The notes under the pieces were generated by a model, which was not told the DNA's origin, did not search any database, and saw only the letters and a list, made by a program, of their open reading frames with translations. Both the position numbers and the translations under genes were made by a program. DNA of 64,000 nt from NCBI GenBank assembly GCA_002314915.1, contig DCHU01000026.1:1-64000 (forward strand), read 5' to 3'. The DNA is from Caryophanales bacterium UBA1744. GTDB lineage: Bacteria > Bacillota_I > Bacilli_A > RFN20 > CAG-826. This document shows, in pieces, positions 19,306 through 27,179 of this stretch (position 1 is its first letter; each line of letters starts with the position of its first letter).

Positions 19306-19323
19306 TATGAATGATTGTTCATA
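19306..19323 (-). promoter_or_regulatory. Repressor operator O1 just upstream of the -35 box
   Basis: TATGAA-CAATCA-TTCATA, written on the minus strand, ends 6 bp before the -35 element. The core TGAA-N6-TTCA matches O2. The two centres are 66 bp apart, roughly six helical turns, which would suit two repressor dimers on one face. Confidence 0.78.
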
Positions 19324-19351
19324 TTTCTATTGCGCTTCTATGTATTTATTA

Positions 19352-19391
19352 AAATAAAAAACACCCCCAATTACAAGGTAACTAGGGATGT
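19352..19391 (-). terminator. Terminator after nusG
   Basis: ACATCCC and AGTTAC pair with GTAATT and GGGTGT (with wobble pairs) around a short CTTG loop, followed by TTTTTTATTTT. It closes the rpmG-secE-nusG unit before the metal operon. Confidence 0.85.
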
Positions 19392-19405
19392 TAGTTTGTT
19401 CTGAA

Positions 19406-19978
19406 TTAGAGTTTCTCGATTTCTGAGAAGTCGCAGTCGACTGGTGTAGCACGACCGAAGAAGAGTGTGATGACTCTGATCTGGCCTGATTCGCGGTCGA
19501 TTGATTCGATTGTACCTTCTGTTCCTTCGAGTGGTCCAGAGATGATCTTGACAGCGTCTCCTGCCTGATAACGATCATACATTGCCTCGTCGACGAGACC
19601 CATTCTCTTAAGAACTGGTTCGATTTCTTCACGTGAGACTGGTGATGGCTTCTGACCGCCGCCTGAGGAACCAGCGATACCAGTGACTCCTGGAGTGTTA
19701 CGGACGATGTACCATGACTCGTCTGTCATGATCATTTCGACGAAGATATAACCTGGATAAAGGTTCTTCATCTTGAACTTTGGGTTGCCAGCCTTATCGA
19801 CAGCCTGAATGCCATCCTTTAAAACTGGTTCTTCCTGTTCTGCGACAAGAACACGGAGGATATAGTCCTGCATGTTCATTGATTCGATACGTTTCTTTAA
19901 GTTGTCAGCGGTTTTTGACTCTGACATGGAATATGTGGTAACGATATACCACTGCTTATCGCCTAAATTGTTTGCCAT
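19406..19978 (-). CDS. nusG: Transcription termination/antitermination factor NusG
   Basis: 190 residues. The N-terminal NGN domain (KQWYIVTTYSMSESKTADNL... to about 125) contains GYIFVEM and VRNTPGVTGIAG. The C-terminal KOW domain (about 135-190) contains YQAGDAVKIISGPLEGTEG. NusG binds the RNA polymerase clamp, affects pausing and couples to S10 or Rho. It starts one base after secE ends. In Bacillus rplK follows; here the metal-efflux operon lies between. Confidence 0.97.
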   Translation of the reverse strand: MANNLGDKQWYIVTTYSMSESKTADNLKKRIESMNMQDYILRVLVAEQEEPVLKDGIQAVDKAGNPKFKMKNLYPGYIFVEMIMTDESWYIVRNTPGVTGIAGSSGGGQKPSPVSREEIEPVLKRMGLVDEAMYDRYQAGDAVKIISGPLEGTEGTIESIDRESGQIRVITLFFGRATPVDCDFSEIEKL

Positions 19979-19979
19979 A

Positions 19980-20177
19980 TTACATTCCTCCGAAAGCTTT
20001 TGTCAAAAGATCGATGATTGATGATCCGAGATAGTCCCATAACGCTAAGAAGCATGCGACTATGACAGCGATGCTGATGACGACAGCGATTGATGGCCAT
20101 AATTTATCTTTCTCTGGCCAGCGAACGCGCTTTCCTTCCTTTACGACTTCTTTTAGATACTTACCTGGTTTTGCCAT
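19980..20177 (-). CDS. secE: Preprotein translocase subunit SecE
   Basis: A 65-residue single-span membrane protein of the SecYEG channel. A cytoplasmic amphipathic helix (KYLKEVVKEGKRVRWPEKD, residues 7-25) precedes one transmembrane segment of about 20 residues, as in short Gram-positive SecE. The conserved RVRWP motif is present. The start has GGAGGATC upstream, and the gene sits between rpmG and nusG. Confidence 0.96.
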   Translation of the reverse strand: MAKPGKYLKEVVKEGKRVRWPEKDKLWPSIAVVISIAVIVACFLALWDYLGSSIIDLLTKAFGGM

Positions 20178-20194
20178 TGGTGAGATCCTCCTAC

Positions 20195-20344
20195 TTATTT
20201 GCTTTCCTTGTGGTTGGTGTGTTTACCACAGGTTGGGCAATATTTGCTAAGTTCCAGACGCTTCGGATCTTCCTTTTTCTTGGTGACCTGATAGTTCCTG
20301 GATAGACATTCAGAGCAAATTAAAAATATCTTAACGCGACTCAT
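20195..20344 (-). CDS. rpmG: 50S ribosomal protein L33 (zinc-binding form)
   Basis: A 49-residue protein beginning [13 protein letters not shown] and ending KHTNHKESK. Two cysteine pairs, CSEC and CPTC, form a zinc ribbon, so this is the C+ form of L33. It lies directly upstream of secE, as rpmGB does in Bacillus. It has an AAGGAG site and its own promoter at 20369-20397. Confidence 0.95.
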   Translation of the reverse strand: MSRVKIFLICSECLSRNYQVTKKKEDPKRLELSKYCPTCGKHTNHKESK

Positions 20345-20368
20345 AACTTAACTCCTTTTAGCGTCAAT

Positions 20369-20397
20369 ATGTTATTACGGGTTTTCAACTAAGTCAA
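20369..20397 (-). promoter_or_regulatory. Promoter of rpmG-secE-nusG
   Basis: TTGACT (20392-20397), 17-bp spacer, TAACAT (20369-20374) on the minus strand. Transcription would start near 20362, about 18 nt before rpmG. It separates this unit from sigH upstream. Confidence 0.65.
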
Positions 20398-20422
20398 ATG
20401 CAACTTCTTTAAGAAGCCACTA

Positions 20423-21040
20423 TTATTTCGTTTTGCTTATGTAGCGGTCTACCAACTTCTTGTATTTAAGGTATTTCAAACGGGCGGATTTATAGGTGAT
20501 TCCGAGTTGTTCGGCAATCTCCTCAAAACCCATACCCTGTAACCTGAGACAAGCCACTTCTTTGGTCTCGTCATCGAGTTCTTTGGCCGCTTTTTCAAGC
20601 AATTCCCCCATGAGTGTGCACTCACAATAGGAAATCGGGTCTTCTTTGTTATCTGCTATGACGTCCTCAAATGTCAGGCTGTCATCTGTTCCCGGCACAG
20701 AATCGCTCAATGAAATGACTGCGCTCCTATAGAACTGTTTGTTCTCCTGGAGCATCTTGAACAACTCGTTGCGGTAAACGACCATCAGATACTGATAAAA
20801 GCCCCTAATCCCCGTTTTGTAGGTAAATACGGCGTTCATTAGGGATACCAACATGCACTCCTCAACGTCACACTGCTGATAAGCGCTTGAGTATTCCGGG
20901 AGAACCTTGACCGCTAGATAGCTAGCGAGTAAGAGATATTTCTTAACAAGCATCTCCCATGAGAGCTCATGGCCTTTTTGGCACATTAAAATGAGCTCCT
21001 CTTCTTTTTTAAAAAAGGATGTTTTCTTTCGTTTAGGCAT
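20423..21040 (-). CDS. sigH: RNA polymerase sigma-70 family factor, SigH-like
   Basis: 205 residues. A sigma-2 region (about 30-115) includes the YQYLMVVYRNELFKML segment. A sigma-4 helix-turn-helix at the C terminus (about 160-200) reads LRLQGMGFEEIAEQLGITYKSAR. Position between rlmB and rpmG is exactly that of Bacillus sigH, which directs early stationary-phase and sporulation or competence genes. Residue similarity to SigH looks weak by eye, so the role here is inferred from position. SD GGGAGG is good. No anti-sigma gene is adjacent. Confidence 0.8.
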   Translation of the reverse strand: MPKRKKTSFFKKEEELILMCQKGHELSWEMLVKKYLLLASYLAVKVLPEYSSAYQQCDVEECMLVSLMNAVFTYKTGIRGFYQYLMVVYRNELFKMLQENKQFYRSAVISLSDSVPGTDDSLTFEDVIADNKEDPISYCECTLMGELLEKAAKELDDETKEVACLRLQGMGFEEIAEQLGITYKSARLKYLKYKKLVDRYISKTK

Positions 21041-21066
21041 ATAAGCCTCCCTCTAAAGCATTAAAG

Positions 21067-21783
21067 CTATTTTCTGGAGGAGACGATGCCTGCAACAATA
21101 ACGGCAGTCGCGACGGAGGCATTCAAGCAACTGACGTGGCCGCACATAGGGATCTTAACAATGAAATCAGAACGCTTAAGGAGTAATGGCGCAATACCGA
21201 AACCTTCTGAGCCGACGATCAAAGCGATTGGACAGTTGTAGTCGATATCCATGTAGCCCTGCTTTGCAGAGCCATCGCTTGCGACTACCCAATATCCGTT
21301 TTGCTTGAGTTTTTCGACGGCGTTAGAAAGATTGCTAACAACTGCCACTTTGACATAGTTGATAGCACCCGTAGAAACCTTGGCAACCGTTCCGTTCAGT
21401 TGGACTTGGCCATGATTCTTGATGATGATGCCATCAACACCAAAAGCGTCAGCGCTTCTCAGTATTGCTCCGAGGTTATGTGGGTCCTCAATTCCGTCGA
21501 GTATCAAAACGAGAGGGTATTTCTTACCCTTGGCCGCTTCGATTATCTCTTCGATGCTTGAGGAGCCGTACTCCTCCACAATCGCCACAAATCCTTGATG
21601 GGAAGGGTTTTTGGCCATTCGCGTTAATTCATTGTTATCCACTAGCTTAACGGCGAGCTTTTTCTTGCGGGCAAACTCCACGAGTTTATCTCCACCTAAA
21701 TGAGCTGACACGTAGAGGGTTTTAACCTTATCAGCTTCGATAGATGCCCTGATGGCATTTCTGCCATAAATAACTGTACCCAT
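21067..21783 (-). CDS. rlmB: 23S rRNA (guanosine-2'-O-)-methyltransferase RlmB / TrmH-family
   Basis: A 238-residue SpoU methyltransferase. An N-terminal L30e-like substrate-binding domain (1-75, starting VIYGRNAIRASIE) precedes the knotted SAM domain, with the three motifs GIEDPHNLGAILRSADAF, VGSEGFGI and CGHVSCLNASVATAV. Enzymes of this type methylate G2251 of 23S rRNA. It lies between an mgtC-like gene and sigH; in Bacillus it follows cysS-mrnC. Neither mrnC nor yacP is present here. Confidence 0.93.
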   Translation of the reverse strand: MGTVIYGRNAIRASIEADKVKTLYVSAHLGGDKLVEFARKKKLAVKLVDNNELTRMAKNPSHQGFVAIVEEYGSSSIEEIIEAAKGKKYPLVLILDGIEDPHNLGAILRSADAFGVDGIIIKNHGQVQLNGTVAKVSTGAINYVKVAVVSNLSNAVEKLKQNGYWVVASDGSAKQGYMDIDYNCPIALIVGSEGFGIAPLLLKRSDFIVKIPMCGHVSCLNASVATAVIVAGIVSSRK

Positions 21784-21796
21784 AGTCCTCTACTCC

Positions 21797-22531
21797 TTAC
21801 GATGCCGCAGAAACCTTAAGTTCAAGAGGTCTTACGGTAAATCGGACCTCATCAACGAAATTCGTTAAGGTTTGAGGATTGTTACAGGTGACTCTGATCT
21901 CGATTCTTAGAGCGGAGTTTTCTTCGAATGAGACGAGCTCTGTATATGTTTCTCTAAGTGTTAAGCCATATCTCTGGGAGATTTGGACAATCTCCTTCAT
22001 GATTGGCTTGTCACTTGGTACAACAATGGTGATGATTGGATTCTTTCTCTGGACGATCTTCTCTGCCTTCTTCATGGAAACAAGGGCCAAGAAAACTAAA
22101 GCCGTTCCGATGATGGCGAGGATGAAGTTGCCAGATCCACAGGCTAAGCCAATAGCCATGGAAATCCAAAGTGTCGTCGCGGTTGTTAAACCTTTGACGT
22201 CTGTTCCTGTCTGAACGATTGTGCCCGCACCCAAGAAACCGATGCCTGAGACGACCTGGGCTGCAAGTCTGGCTGGGTCTCTAGTGGATGGGTTAGCAAA
22301 ACCATAGATAGAAACGATCATGATGATTGCGGAACCCAATGAGACGAGCAAATGGGTTCTTAAGCCTGCGGCGTGACCATGATACTCACGCTCCAAGCCG
22401 ATGAATGATACCAAGACCAACGCTAAAAGAAGCGACAAGAAAATGAGGATTAAATTACCAGCCCATTCGGCGATTGCGCCGTTGAAACCGGAATTGAACC
22501 AATTTGTGATGATGTTGTCTAAAGTGGTCAT
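21797..22531 (-). CDS. MgtC/SapB-family membrane protein
   Basis: 244 residues. Five hydrophobic segments fill residues about 20-155 and contain the family motifs GLEREYHGHAAGLRTH and SGIGFLGAGTIV. A soluble ACT-like C-terminal domain covers about 165-240. MgtC-type proteins affect magnesium adaptation and, in pathogens, ATP synthase control; general bacterial members have no proven transport role. It sits between cysS and rlmB and is probably co-transcribed with both (gaps of 13-16 bp). Confidence 0.88.
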   Translation of the reverse strand: MTTLDNIITNWFNSGFNGAIAEWAGNLILIFLSLLLALVLVSFIGLEREYHGHAAGLRTHLLVSLGSAIIMIVSIYGFANPSTRDPARLAAQVVSGIGFLGAGTIVQTGTDVKGLTTATTLWISMAIGLACGSGNFILAIIGTALVFLALVSMKKAEKIVQRKNPIITIVVPSDKPIMKEIVQISQRYGLTLRETYTELVSFEENSALRIEIRVTCNNPQTLTNFVDEVRFTVRPLELKVSAAS

Positions 22532-22547
22532 GGCATCCTCCTTACAA

Positions 22548-23894
22548 TTAGAAGACGTTTCTTTCGATGAGAATTCCTCTAATTTCGTCGCTCTTGGCGA
22601 AGTCTTTGTTGGCTTTAGCCTCGTAGTAGGCTTTATAAAGCCCTTTATCTTCTTCGTTTAAGACCGGTATTGCAAGAGAAATTCCTAAAACTCTCTCAGC
22701 AGAGCGGACTTTTGCGTAATTTTCTTTCAATTCCTCCAAATCCACAGGGTTTTTGCGGAGGCTGTTGTTCATAGCCTTGTTCTCTTCATAGAGTACCGCT
22801 AAAGCGTTTGGAGTGTTCAAATCGTCGCAGATTGTGTCTAAGAACTTTGAGTCATCTGCTGGGATTAATGCTTCAGGATCAATGCCTGCTAACTGCAATG
22901 TGATGGCAGCTTTCTTGACGCTATCCTGCAACTGTTTGTATTTGACCTGTGCTTCCTTGATTGTGTCCTCAGAGAATGAGACAGGTGCTCTATAGTGTGC
23001 GGCTAAAAGCATCATTCTGAATGGGATTCCACCGAATCCTGCCACTACGTCTTTCATAAGCATGACGTTGCCAAGGGACTTGGACATCTTCTCATTGTTG
23101 ACGTTGATGAAGCCGTTGTGCATCCAATAGTTTGCAAGCTTATGGCCGTTGTGAGCCTTAGCCTGTGCGATTTCGTTCTCGTGGTGAGGGAACTTAAGGT
23201 CAAAGCCACCTGAATGGATATCGATTAAACCGTTCTGGTCTTTGAAGATTGAGTTGATCATGACGCAGCACTCTGTGTGCCAGCCTGGTCTACCATCGCA
23301 CCACTTGGTTGTCCATTTGATGCCTTCGTTCGTCTTCTTCCACAAAGCGAAATCGAGAGGGTCTTTCTTCTTGTCGTTAACGCTGATTCTAGCGCCGCTT
23401 TCCAATGCATCGATTGTGTTGCCCGATAACTCACCGTAATCAGGAATGTCGCGAACTTTAAGATAAACGTCTCCGCCTTCTGCATATGCAGCGCCTTTCT
23501 CGACGAGCTCATCAACGTATTCGATGATCTTGTCCATATAGACGGTTGGCTTTGGAGTGATGTCTGGAACCATAGAACCAGTCTCGTGGATGAGTCTTTC
23601 GAACTCGGTGATGATTGATTCTGTTAATTCTTTCTCAGAGATGCCTAACTCTTTGGCTCTGTTGATGATCTTGTCATCGACGTCTGTGTAGTTAGATACG
23701 AATGTGACCTTGTATCCGAGTCTGATGAAAAGGCGTCTTAAAACGTCAAAAGTGATAACTGGTCTGAAGTTTCCGATGTGTGGGTCGTTATAGACTGTAG
23801 GTCCACAGCAGTAGATAGATACTTCGCCTTCTTTGATAGGTTTGAATGTCTCGAGTTTGTTTCCGAGTGAGTTGTAAATCTTAATTTCGTGCAT
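22548..23894 (-). CDS. cysS: Cysteinyl-tRNA synthetase
   Basis: 448 residues, a class I synthetase. The HIGH motif is HIGN in YNDPHIGNFRP, the KMSKS motif is intact (KMSKSLGN), and zinc-ligand cysteines occur at CCGPT and in the WHTECCVM segment, with a further GGFDLKFPHHENE signature. It charges tRNA-Cys. It is first in the cysS-mgtC-rlmB-sigH series. There is no Shine-Dalgarno: the extended -10 box ends 6 bases before the ATG, so the mRNA is probably leaderless. Confidence 0.97.
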   Translation of the reverse strand: MHEIKIYNSLGNKLETFKPIKEGEVSIYCCGPTVYNDPHIGNFRPVITFDVLRRLFIRLGYKVTFVSNYTDVDDKIINRAKELGISEKELTESIITEFERLIHETGSMVPDITPKPTVYMDKIIEYVDELVEKGAAYAEGGDVYLKVRDIPDYGELSGNTIDALESGARISVNDKKKDPLDFALWKKTNEGIKWTTKWCDGRPGWHTECCVMINSIFKDQNGLIDIHSGGFDLKFPHHENEIAQAKAHNGHKLANYWMHNGFINVNNEKMSKSLGNVMLMKDVVAGFGGIPFRMMLLAAHYRAPVSFSEDTIKEAQVKYKQLQDSVKKAAITLQLAGIDPEALIPADDSKFLDTICDDLNTPNALAVLYEENKAMNNSLRKNPVDLEELKENYAKVRSAERVLGISLAIPVLNEEDKGLYKAYYEAKANKDFAKSDEIRGILIERNVF

Positions 23895-23900
23895 AAATGT

Positions 23901-23922
23901 ATTATAACACTCTAAAAGTGTT
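23901..23922 (-). promoter_or_regulatory. Extended -10 promoter of cysS with an internal dyad
   Basis: TGTTATAAT (23901-23909) on the minus strand, then six bases, then the cysS ATG. Next to it, a perfect dyad AACACT-N5-AGTGTT (23906-23922) fills the spacer where a repressor would compete with polymerase. The -35 position (ACAAAG) is weak. Confidence 0.65.
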
Positions 23923-23951
23923 CCTTTGTCGCGTTATTTTGCGATTGGTCT

Positions 23952-23984
23952 TAAACAAGCAATTACAATATATCAATTTGCTTG
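23952..23984 (-). terminator. Hairpin spanning the stop codon of the DUF4143 ATPase gene
   Basis: CAAGCAA(A)TT pairs with AATTGCTTG around a 10-base loop and is followed by a short TTTA. The stop codon lies in the loop. It may be a weak terminator; the T tract is poor. Confidence 0.4.
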
Positions 23985-25372
23985 CATTTAATAGACTCTT
24001 TTGTAGATAAGCTTCTCTGTTCTAAATACCAAGGCGCAGCGTACTGCGGAAGTGATGTGAAAAATTCGCCGACACCAAAGCCTTGTTTGATGAATTTTAC
24101 ACATCCGGCAACTTTATATGGTGTCTCGCCGTGCATAACAGCTTTGCTAGCCGCCATTTTCCCGTTTGTTGATTTTTCTTCGAGAAGGATTATCCCCTCG
24201 TTTGTTTCTAAAAGAAAATCAATTTCCAAATGTCTCTTTGTGTCGGAGTAGAAGAACATATCTCCGCCGAATTTTGCCAGCATAGTTGCCATGAGGTTTT
24301 CAAAGATGGCGCCTTTGCGAGAGTCAAGATTATCCGATAAGAAGTCCTGCAATGTAACAATCGGATAAGAGGCCATCAACAATCCTGTGTCCGCCAAAAA
24401 TAACTTAAAACAGCTGAGGTTCTTGTTTAATGCAAGAGGTTTTTCAATCGCATTAACGTTGTATGCTATGTTTATCAAACCAGCCCTATTAAGCCATTGG
24501 ATCGCGGATTCGTAACTCGATAGCCTTCCGCCCTTTGAAACATCAGATATCTTGAATTTGCTATTTCCGGATTCTCTACTCAATTGAGAGGGAATTGATG
24601 AGAAAACCTCATTAAGCTTTGCCTGAAGCGAATAATCAATTGATTCTTTCCCGTCGTCATTAACAAATCGGCCAAAATCACATTTATAATCGTTCAAAAG
24701 GCGTAATTGAACATCCCTAGCATTCAAATATCCACCATTATTAGTCAAGAAAGCGTCCACCGCTTCTGGCATGCCTCCAACAACGATGTATCTCTTTAAA
24801 AGCTCTTCAAACATGAGTTCATAGGAGGAAGGAAGATCTTTTACGTTTTTGATAGAGTCACTCAATAGTTGAATTGCTTCATCAGACACTCCAGATGCCC
24901 ATAGGAATTCCTCAAAATCCATTGGCTGCATCTCGATATATTCTTCATAGCCGGTTGGCATAAAGCTCTTAGCCTTCCTGCGATAATTCTCCACCCCAAG
25001 CAAAGAACCAGTAGCGATTACATCAAAACGGCCATCCAAATAGAAAGACTTAAGAGCGGTCCTAGCACGCTCACAATCGCCTATCTCCTCAAAGATTAAA
25101 ACTGTTTTATGAGGGGCGAAAGAGGCACCGGACACAAAAGCGCTGGCTTCATGAATTATGTCGTCGACGGCCAATGATTTTTCGAAACAACGCCTAAATT
25201 TCTCGTCGTATCTGAAATCAAACACTATTACATTCTCGTAGTTTTCAAGGGCAAATTTCCTAACGACATAGCTCTTTCCAACTTGTCTAAGACCTTGAAC
25301 GATAACGGGTTTATGAGATTGTTTTTCCTTCCATTGACTTAAAATGTCATACGCTTTTCGTTTAAAATCCAT
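23963..25372 (-). CDS. AAA-type ATPase with C-terminal DUF4143 domain
   Basis: 469 residues. An N-terminal P-loop domain has Walker A GLRQVGKS (about 26-33), Walker B VLIFEEIGD and a sensor segment ATGSLLG. A C-terminal DUF4143 region (about 210-400) ends in a nuclease-like fold with an ExD..LE...K pattern (HLEIDFLLETNEGIILLEEKS), typical of PD-(D/E)XK-related families. These proteins are widespread in gut bacteria and often occur in many copies; function is unknown, with toxin or defence-like roles suggested. Start ATG follows GAGGA. A 32-bp tandem repeat lies just upstream. Confidence 0.85.
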   Translation of the reverse strand: MDFKRKAYDILSQWKEKQSHKPVIVQGLRQVGKSYVVRKFALENYENVIVFDFRYDEKFRRCFEKSLAVDDIIHEASAFVSGASFAPHKTVLIFEEIGDCERARTALKSFYLDGRFDVIATGSLLGVENYRRKAKSFMPTGYEEYIEMQPMDFEEFLWASGVSDEAIQLLSDSIKNVKDLPSSYELMFEELLKRYIVVGGMPEAVDAFLTNNGGYLNARDVQLRLLNDYKCDFGRFVNDDGKESIDYSLQAKLNEVFSSIPSQLSRESGNSKFKISDVSKGGRLSSYESAIQWLNRAGLINIAYNVNAIEKPLALNKNLSCFKLFLADTGLLMASYPIVTLQDFLSDNLDSRKGAIFENLMATMLAKFGGDMFFYSDTKRHLEIDFLLETNEGIILLEEKSTNGKMAASKAVMHGETPYKVAGCVKFIKQGFGVGEFFTSLPQYAAPWYLEQRSLSTKESIKCKQIDIL

Positions 25373-25428
25373 TTCTCTAATCCTCGATTAAATTGTAAAA
25401 GAAAAAACAGGTTAATCAACAAATTTTC

Positions 25429-25492
25429 TTCGATTTTTGTAGTTTTTACATTTTTCGAAGTTCGATTTTTGCAGTTTTTACATTTTTCGAAG
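25429..25492. repeat. Two tandem 32-bp repeats
   Basis: Units 25429-25460 and 25461-25492 differ at one base (T or C at the 12th position). Each unit begins TTCGA and ends TCGAAG, so each can fold into a small hairpin. They fill the space between the membrane-protein gene (stop at 25496) and the ATPase start at 25372. Confidence 0.9.
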
Positions 25493-25495
25493 GTT

Positions 25496-26344
25496 TTACT
25501 TATTTTTCCTGAGCGATAATACACAGATTACAAACGCCATTAGAGAAGCGATGATTGAAGCACCGCCACATACTAGTGACCAATAATCAGCTTTGTATTC
25601 GCCAGGTCCGAATTCTCTGATGACGATGAATGCGAGGACTGCGATCAAAGTTACTACAGCAGGCATCGACGTAGTCGCGATGTTGATGTATTTCTTTATA
25701 TCGGATTCTTTGAGGAATACCGATGCGATTGATACCACTATGGCTACGCAAGAGATGATAAACGCCACCATGAACAACGAATTATCCGCCGCATCTAGAC
25801 CGGAATCCTTGATGAATTGGTCTAACGCTGCGTATCCCATCGATAAGAGAGATGTTGCCGTTAAGGTAGATAAGGCTGCAATAACGCAGTTTTTATCTAG
25901 TTTTGATGAGATTTTAGGGAAGAACTTCAATGCTCTTAAGGCGATGTTGAGGACCGCCACCAAGGATATCAATGCCCTAGCGATGTATCTGAACGCTGTA
26001 TCCGGTCCGGATAATGTGTATTTCAGGAAGTAATCGTGTCCTGCGATGACACAGACAACGAGTTCACCGACAGATACCACAATAAAGGCGATCTTGGACC
26101 ACAACGAATCCTTTTTGTTGTCGATGTAGAGTATTCCTGCATCGATGATTGTTAGCATGCCCACCACCGCTGGAATCCAATAAGAGATATAGAATCCGGT
26201 CTCTTCAGGTGTGTCATAAGCCTTCTGGCCAAGACACAAAGAGAAAGCGAACGCCACTAAGAACAACAGCAAAGAAACCACTATCTCAAGTGATACGTTC
26301 AATCTAGGTTTATCGCTACTTGTTGTTCTCTTGCTGAATTTCAT
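25496..26344 (-). CDS. Multi-pass membrane protein of unknown function
   Basis: 282 residues with about eight hydrophobic segments spread from residue 17 to the C terminus, interrupted by short charged loops; the end is SLRKNK. I do not recognise a family. The start overlaps the stop of the HAD phosphatase gene by 4 bp, so the two are translationally coupled. Style and hydrophobic pattern resemble the other unknown membrane protein at 52059-53000, but no clear sequence match is visible. Confidence 0.75.
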   Translation of the reverse strand: MKFSKRTTSSDKPRLNVSLEIVVSLLLFLVAFAFSLCLGQKAYDTPEETGFYISYWIPAVVGMLTIIDAGILYIDNKKDSLWSKIAFIVVSVGELVVCVIAGHDYFLKYTLSGPDTAFRYIARALISLVAVLNIALRALKFFPKISSKLDKNCVIAALSTLTATSLLSMGYAALDQFIKDSGLDAADNSLFMVAFIISCVAIVVSIASVFLKESDIKKYINIATTSMPAVVTLIAVLAFIVIREFGPGEYKADYWSLVCGGASIIASLMAFVICVLSLRKNK

Positions 26345-26997
26345 AACACTATTTTAAGCAAATCTTTGACTTCGTTAATAACGAAAGTGGCTTTGTCCAT
26401 CAATTCTCTCGTATAAGTCTCATAACCCCAGGTGACAAGACATGAGTCCACCCCTGCATTATTCGCGGTTTCGAGGTCGATTTTGGAGTCTCCTACATAT
26501 AGGGTATATTTCATATCCAGACCATACTGAGTCCTGAAATGCTCGACAATCAATGGATTTGGTTTAACTGGTGCGCCAGGCTTCTGACCAAGCACATCCA
26601 CAAACATATCATCCCCGAATATCTTCTCAACGATTATCTTCGCCAGTTCGTGTGGCTTATTCGTGCAGATGAATAAAGAAACGCCTTTTGATTTCATTTC
26701 CATCAACGCTTCTTTAATACCATCAAACTCTTTTGTACTTCTTCCTTGATAGGCTTTGTATTTAGGCATGTATGACTCTTTGAGCTTTGCCCAGGTCTCT
26801 TCTTTGTCGTATTTACCTAACGCACGATGCATGAGATTATCCGCTCCTGCACCAATTAATTTATGTGCAACCTCGTCTGAGGTGTAGGAAAGAGGGATGC
26901 CGATTTCTTTTAGGGCATCATTGATTGCGTCTTTGATATCGTGGATAGAATCGATTAGAGTGCCATCTAAATCGAATATGACTGACTGATATCCCAT
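26341..26997 (-). CDS. gph: HAD-superfamily phosphatase, phosphoglycolate phosphatase-like
   Basis: 218 residues. The HAD motifs are complete: nucleophile in FDLDGTLIDS (DxDGT), motif II in FICTNKP, Lys in PGAPVKPNP, and the acidic motif in YVGDSKIDLETA. A helical cap lies between about 15 and 85. This matches Gph/PgpP-type phosphatases; the natural substrate may be phosphoglycolate or another small phosphomonoester. AGGAGGG lies upstream. A leader of about 115 nt separates it from an extended -10 promoter. Confidence 0.87.
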   Translation of the reverse strand: MGYQSVIFDLDGTLIDSIHDIKDAINDALKEIGIPLSYTSDEVAHKLIGAGADNLMHRALGKYDKEETWAKLKESYMPKYKAYQGRSTKEFDGIKEALMEMKSKGVSLFICTNKPHELAKIIVEKIFGDDMFVDVLGQKPGAPVKPNPLIVEHFRTQYGLDMKYTLYVGDSKIDLETANNAGVDSCLVTWGYETYTRELMDKATFVINEVKDLLKIVL

Positions 26998-27118
26998 ATT
27001 TCCCTCCTGTTTTTAGCCGTTTTGAGAGGATTCCCCCAAGTTTGTGGGTACTTTTCCGCCAATCGGGTTTAAATCGTTAAAACCGCTTGTTTAAATACTT
27101 AAATCCAAGCGTATTGAT

Positions 27119-27127
27119 ATTCTATCA
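27119..27127 (-). promoter_or_regulatory. Extended -10 promoter of gph and the membrane-protein gene
   Basis: TGATAGAAT on the minus strand, directly downstream of terminator copy 1. Transcription would start near 27112. The leader to gph (about 115 nt) is AT-rich and I see no known riboswitch in it. Confidence 0.5.
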
Positions 27128-27136
27128 CAACAAAAG

Positions 27137-27179
27137 AAAAAGCCCCCTTATAAAGAGAGCTTAAATCTTAAGTTTTGCT
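27137..27179 (-). repeat. 43-bp repeat copy 1, containing a terminator hairpin
   Basis: This is a perfect 43-base match to 31475-31517, the region just after rplQ. On the minus strand it holds AGCTCTC-TTTATAA-GGGGGCT (G-T pairs allowed), followed by five T, a terminator. The repeat begins exactly at the stop codon of the broken lipoprotein gene (27178-27180). The two copies bracket the exported-protein cassette. Confidence 0.93.

Noticed and set aside
25339..25524. 61-codon minus-strand frame across the 32-bp repeats
   Set aside because: Its sequence comes from the AT-rich repeat, it overlaps two real genes, and it has no binding site.
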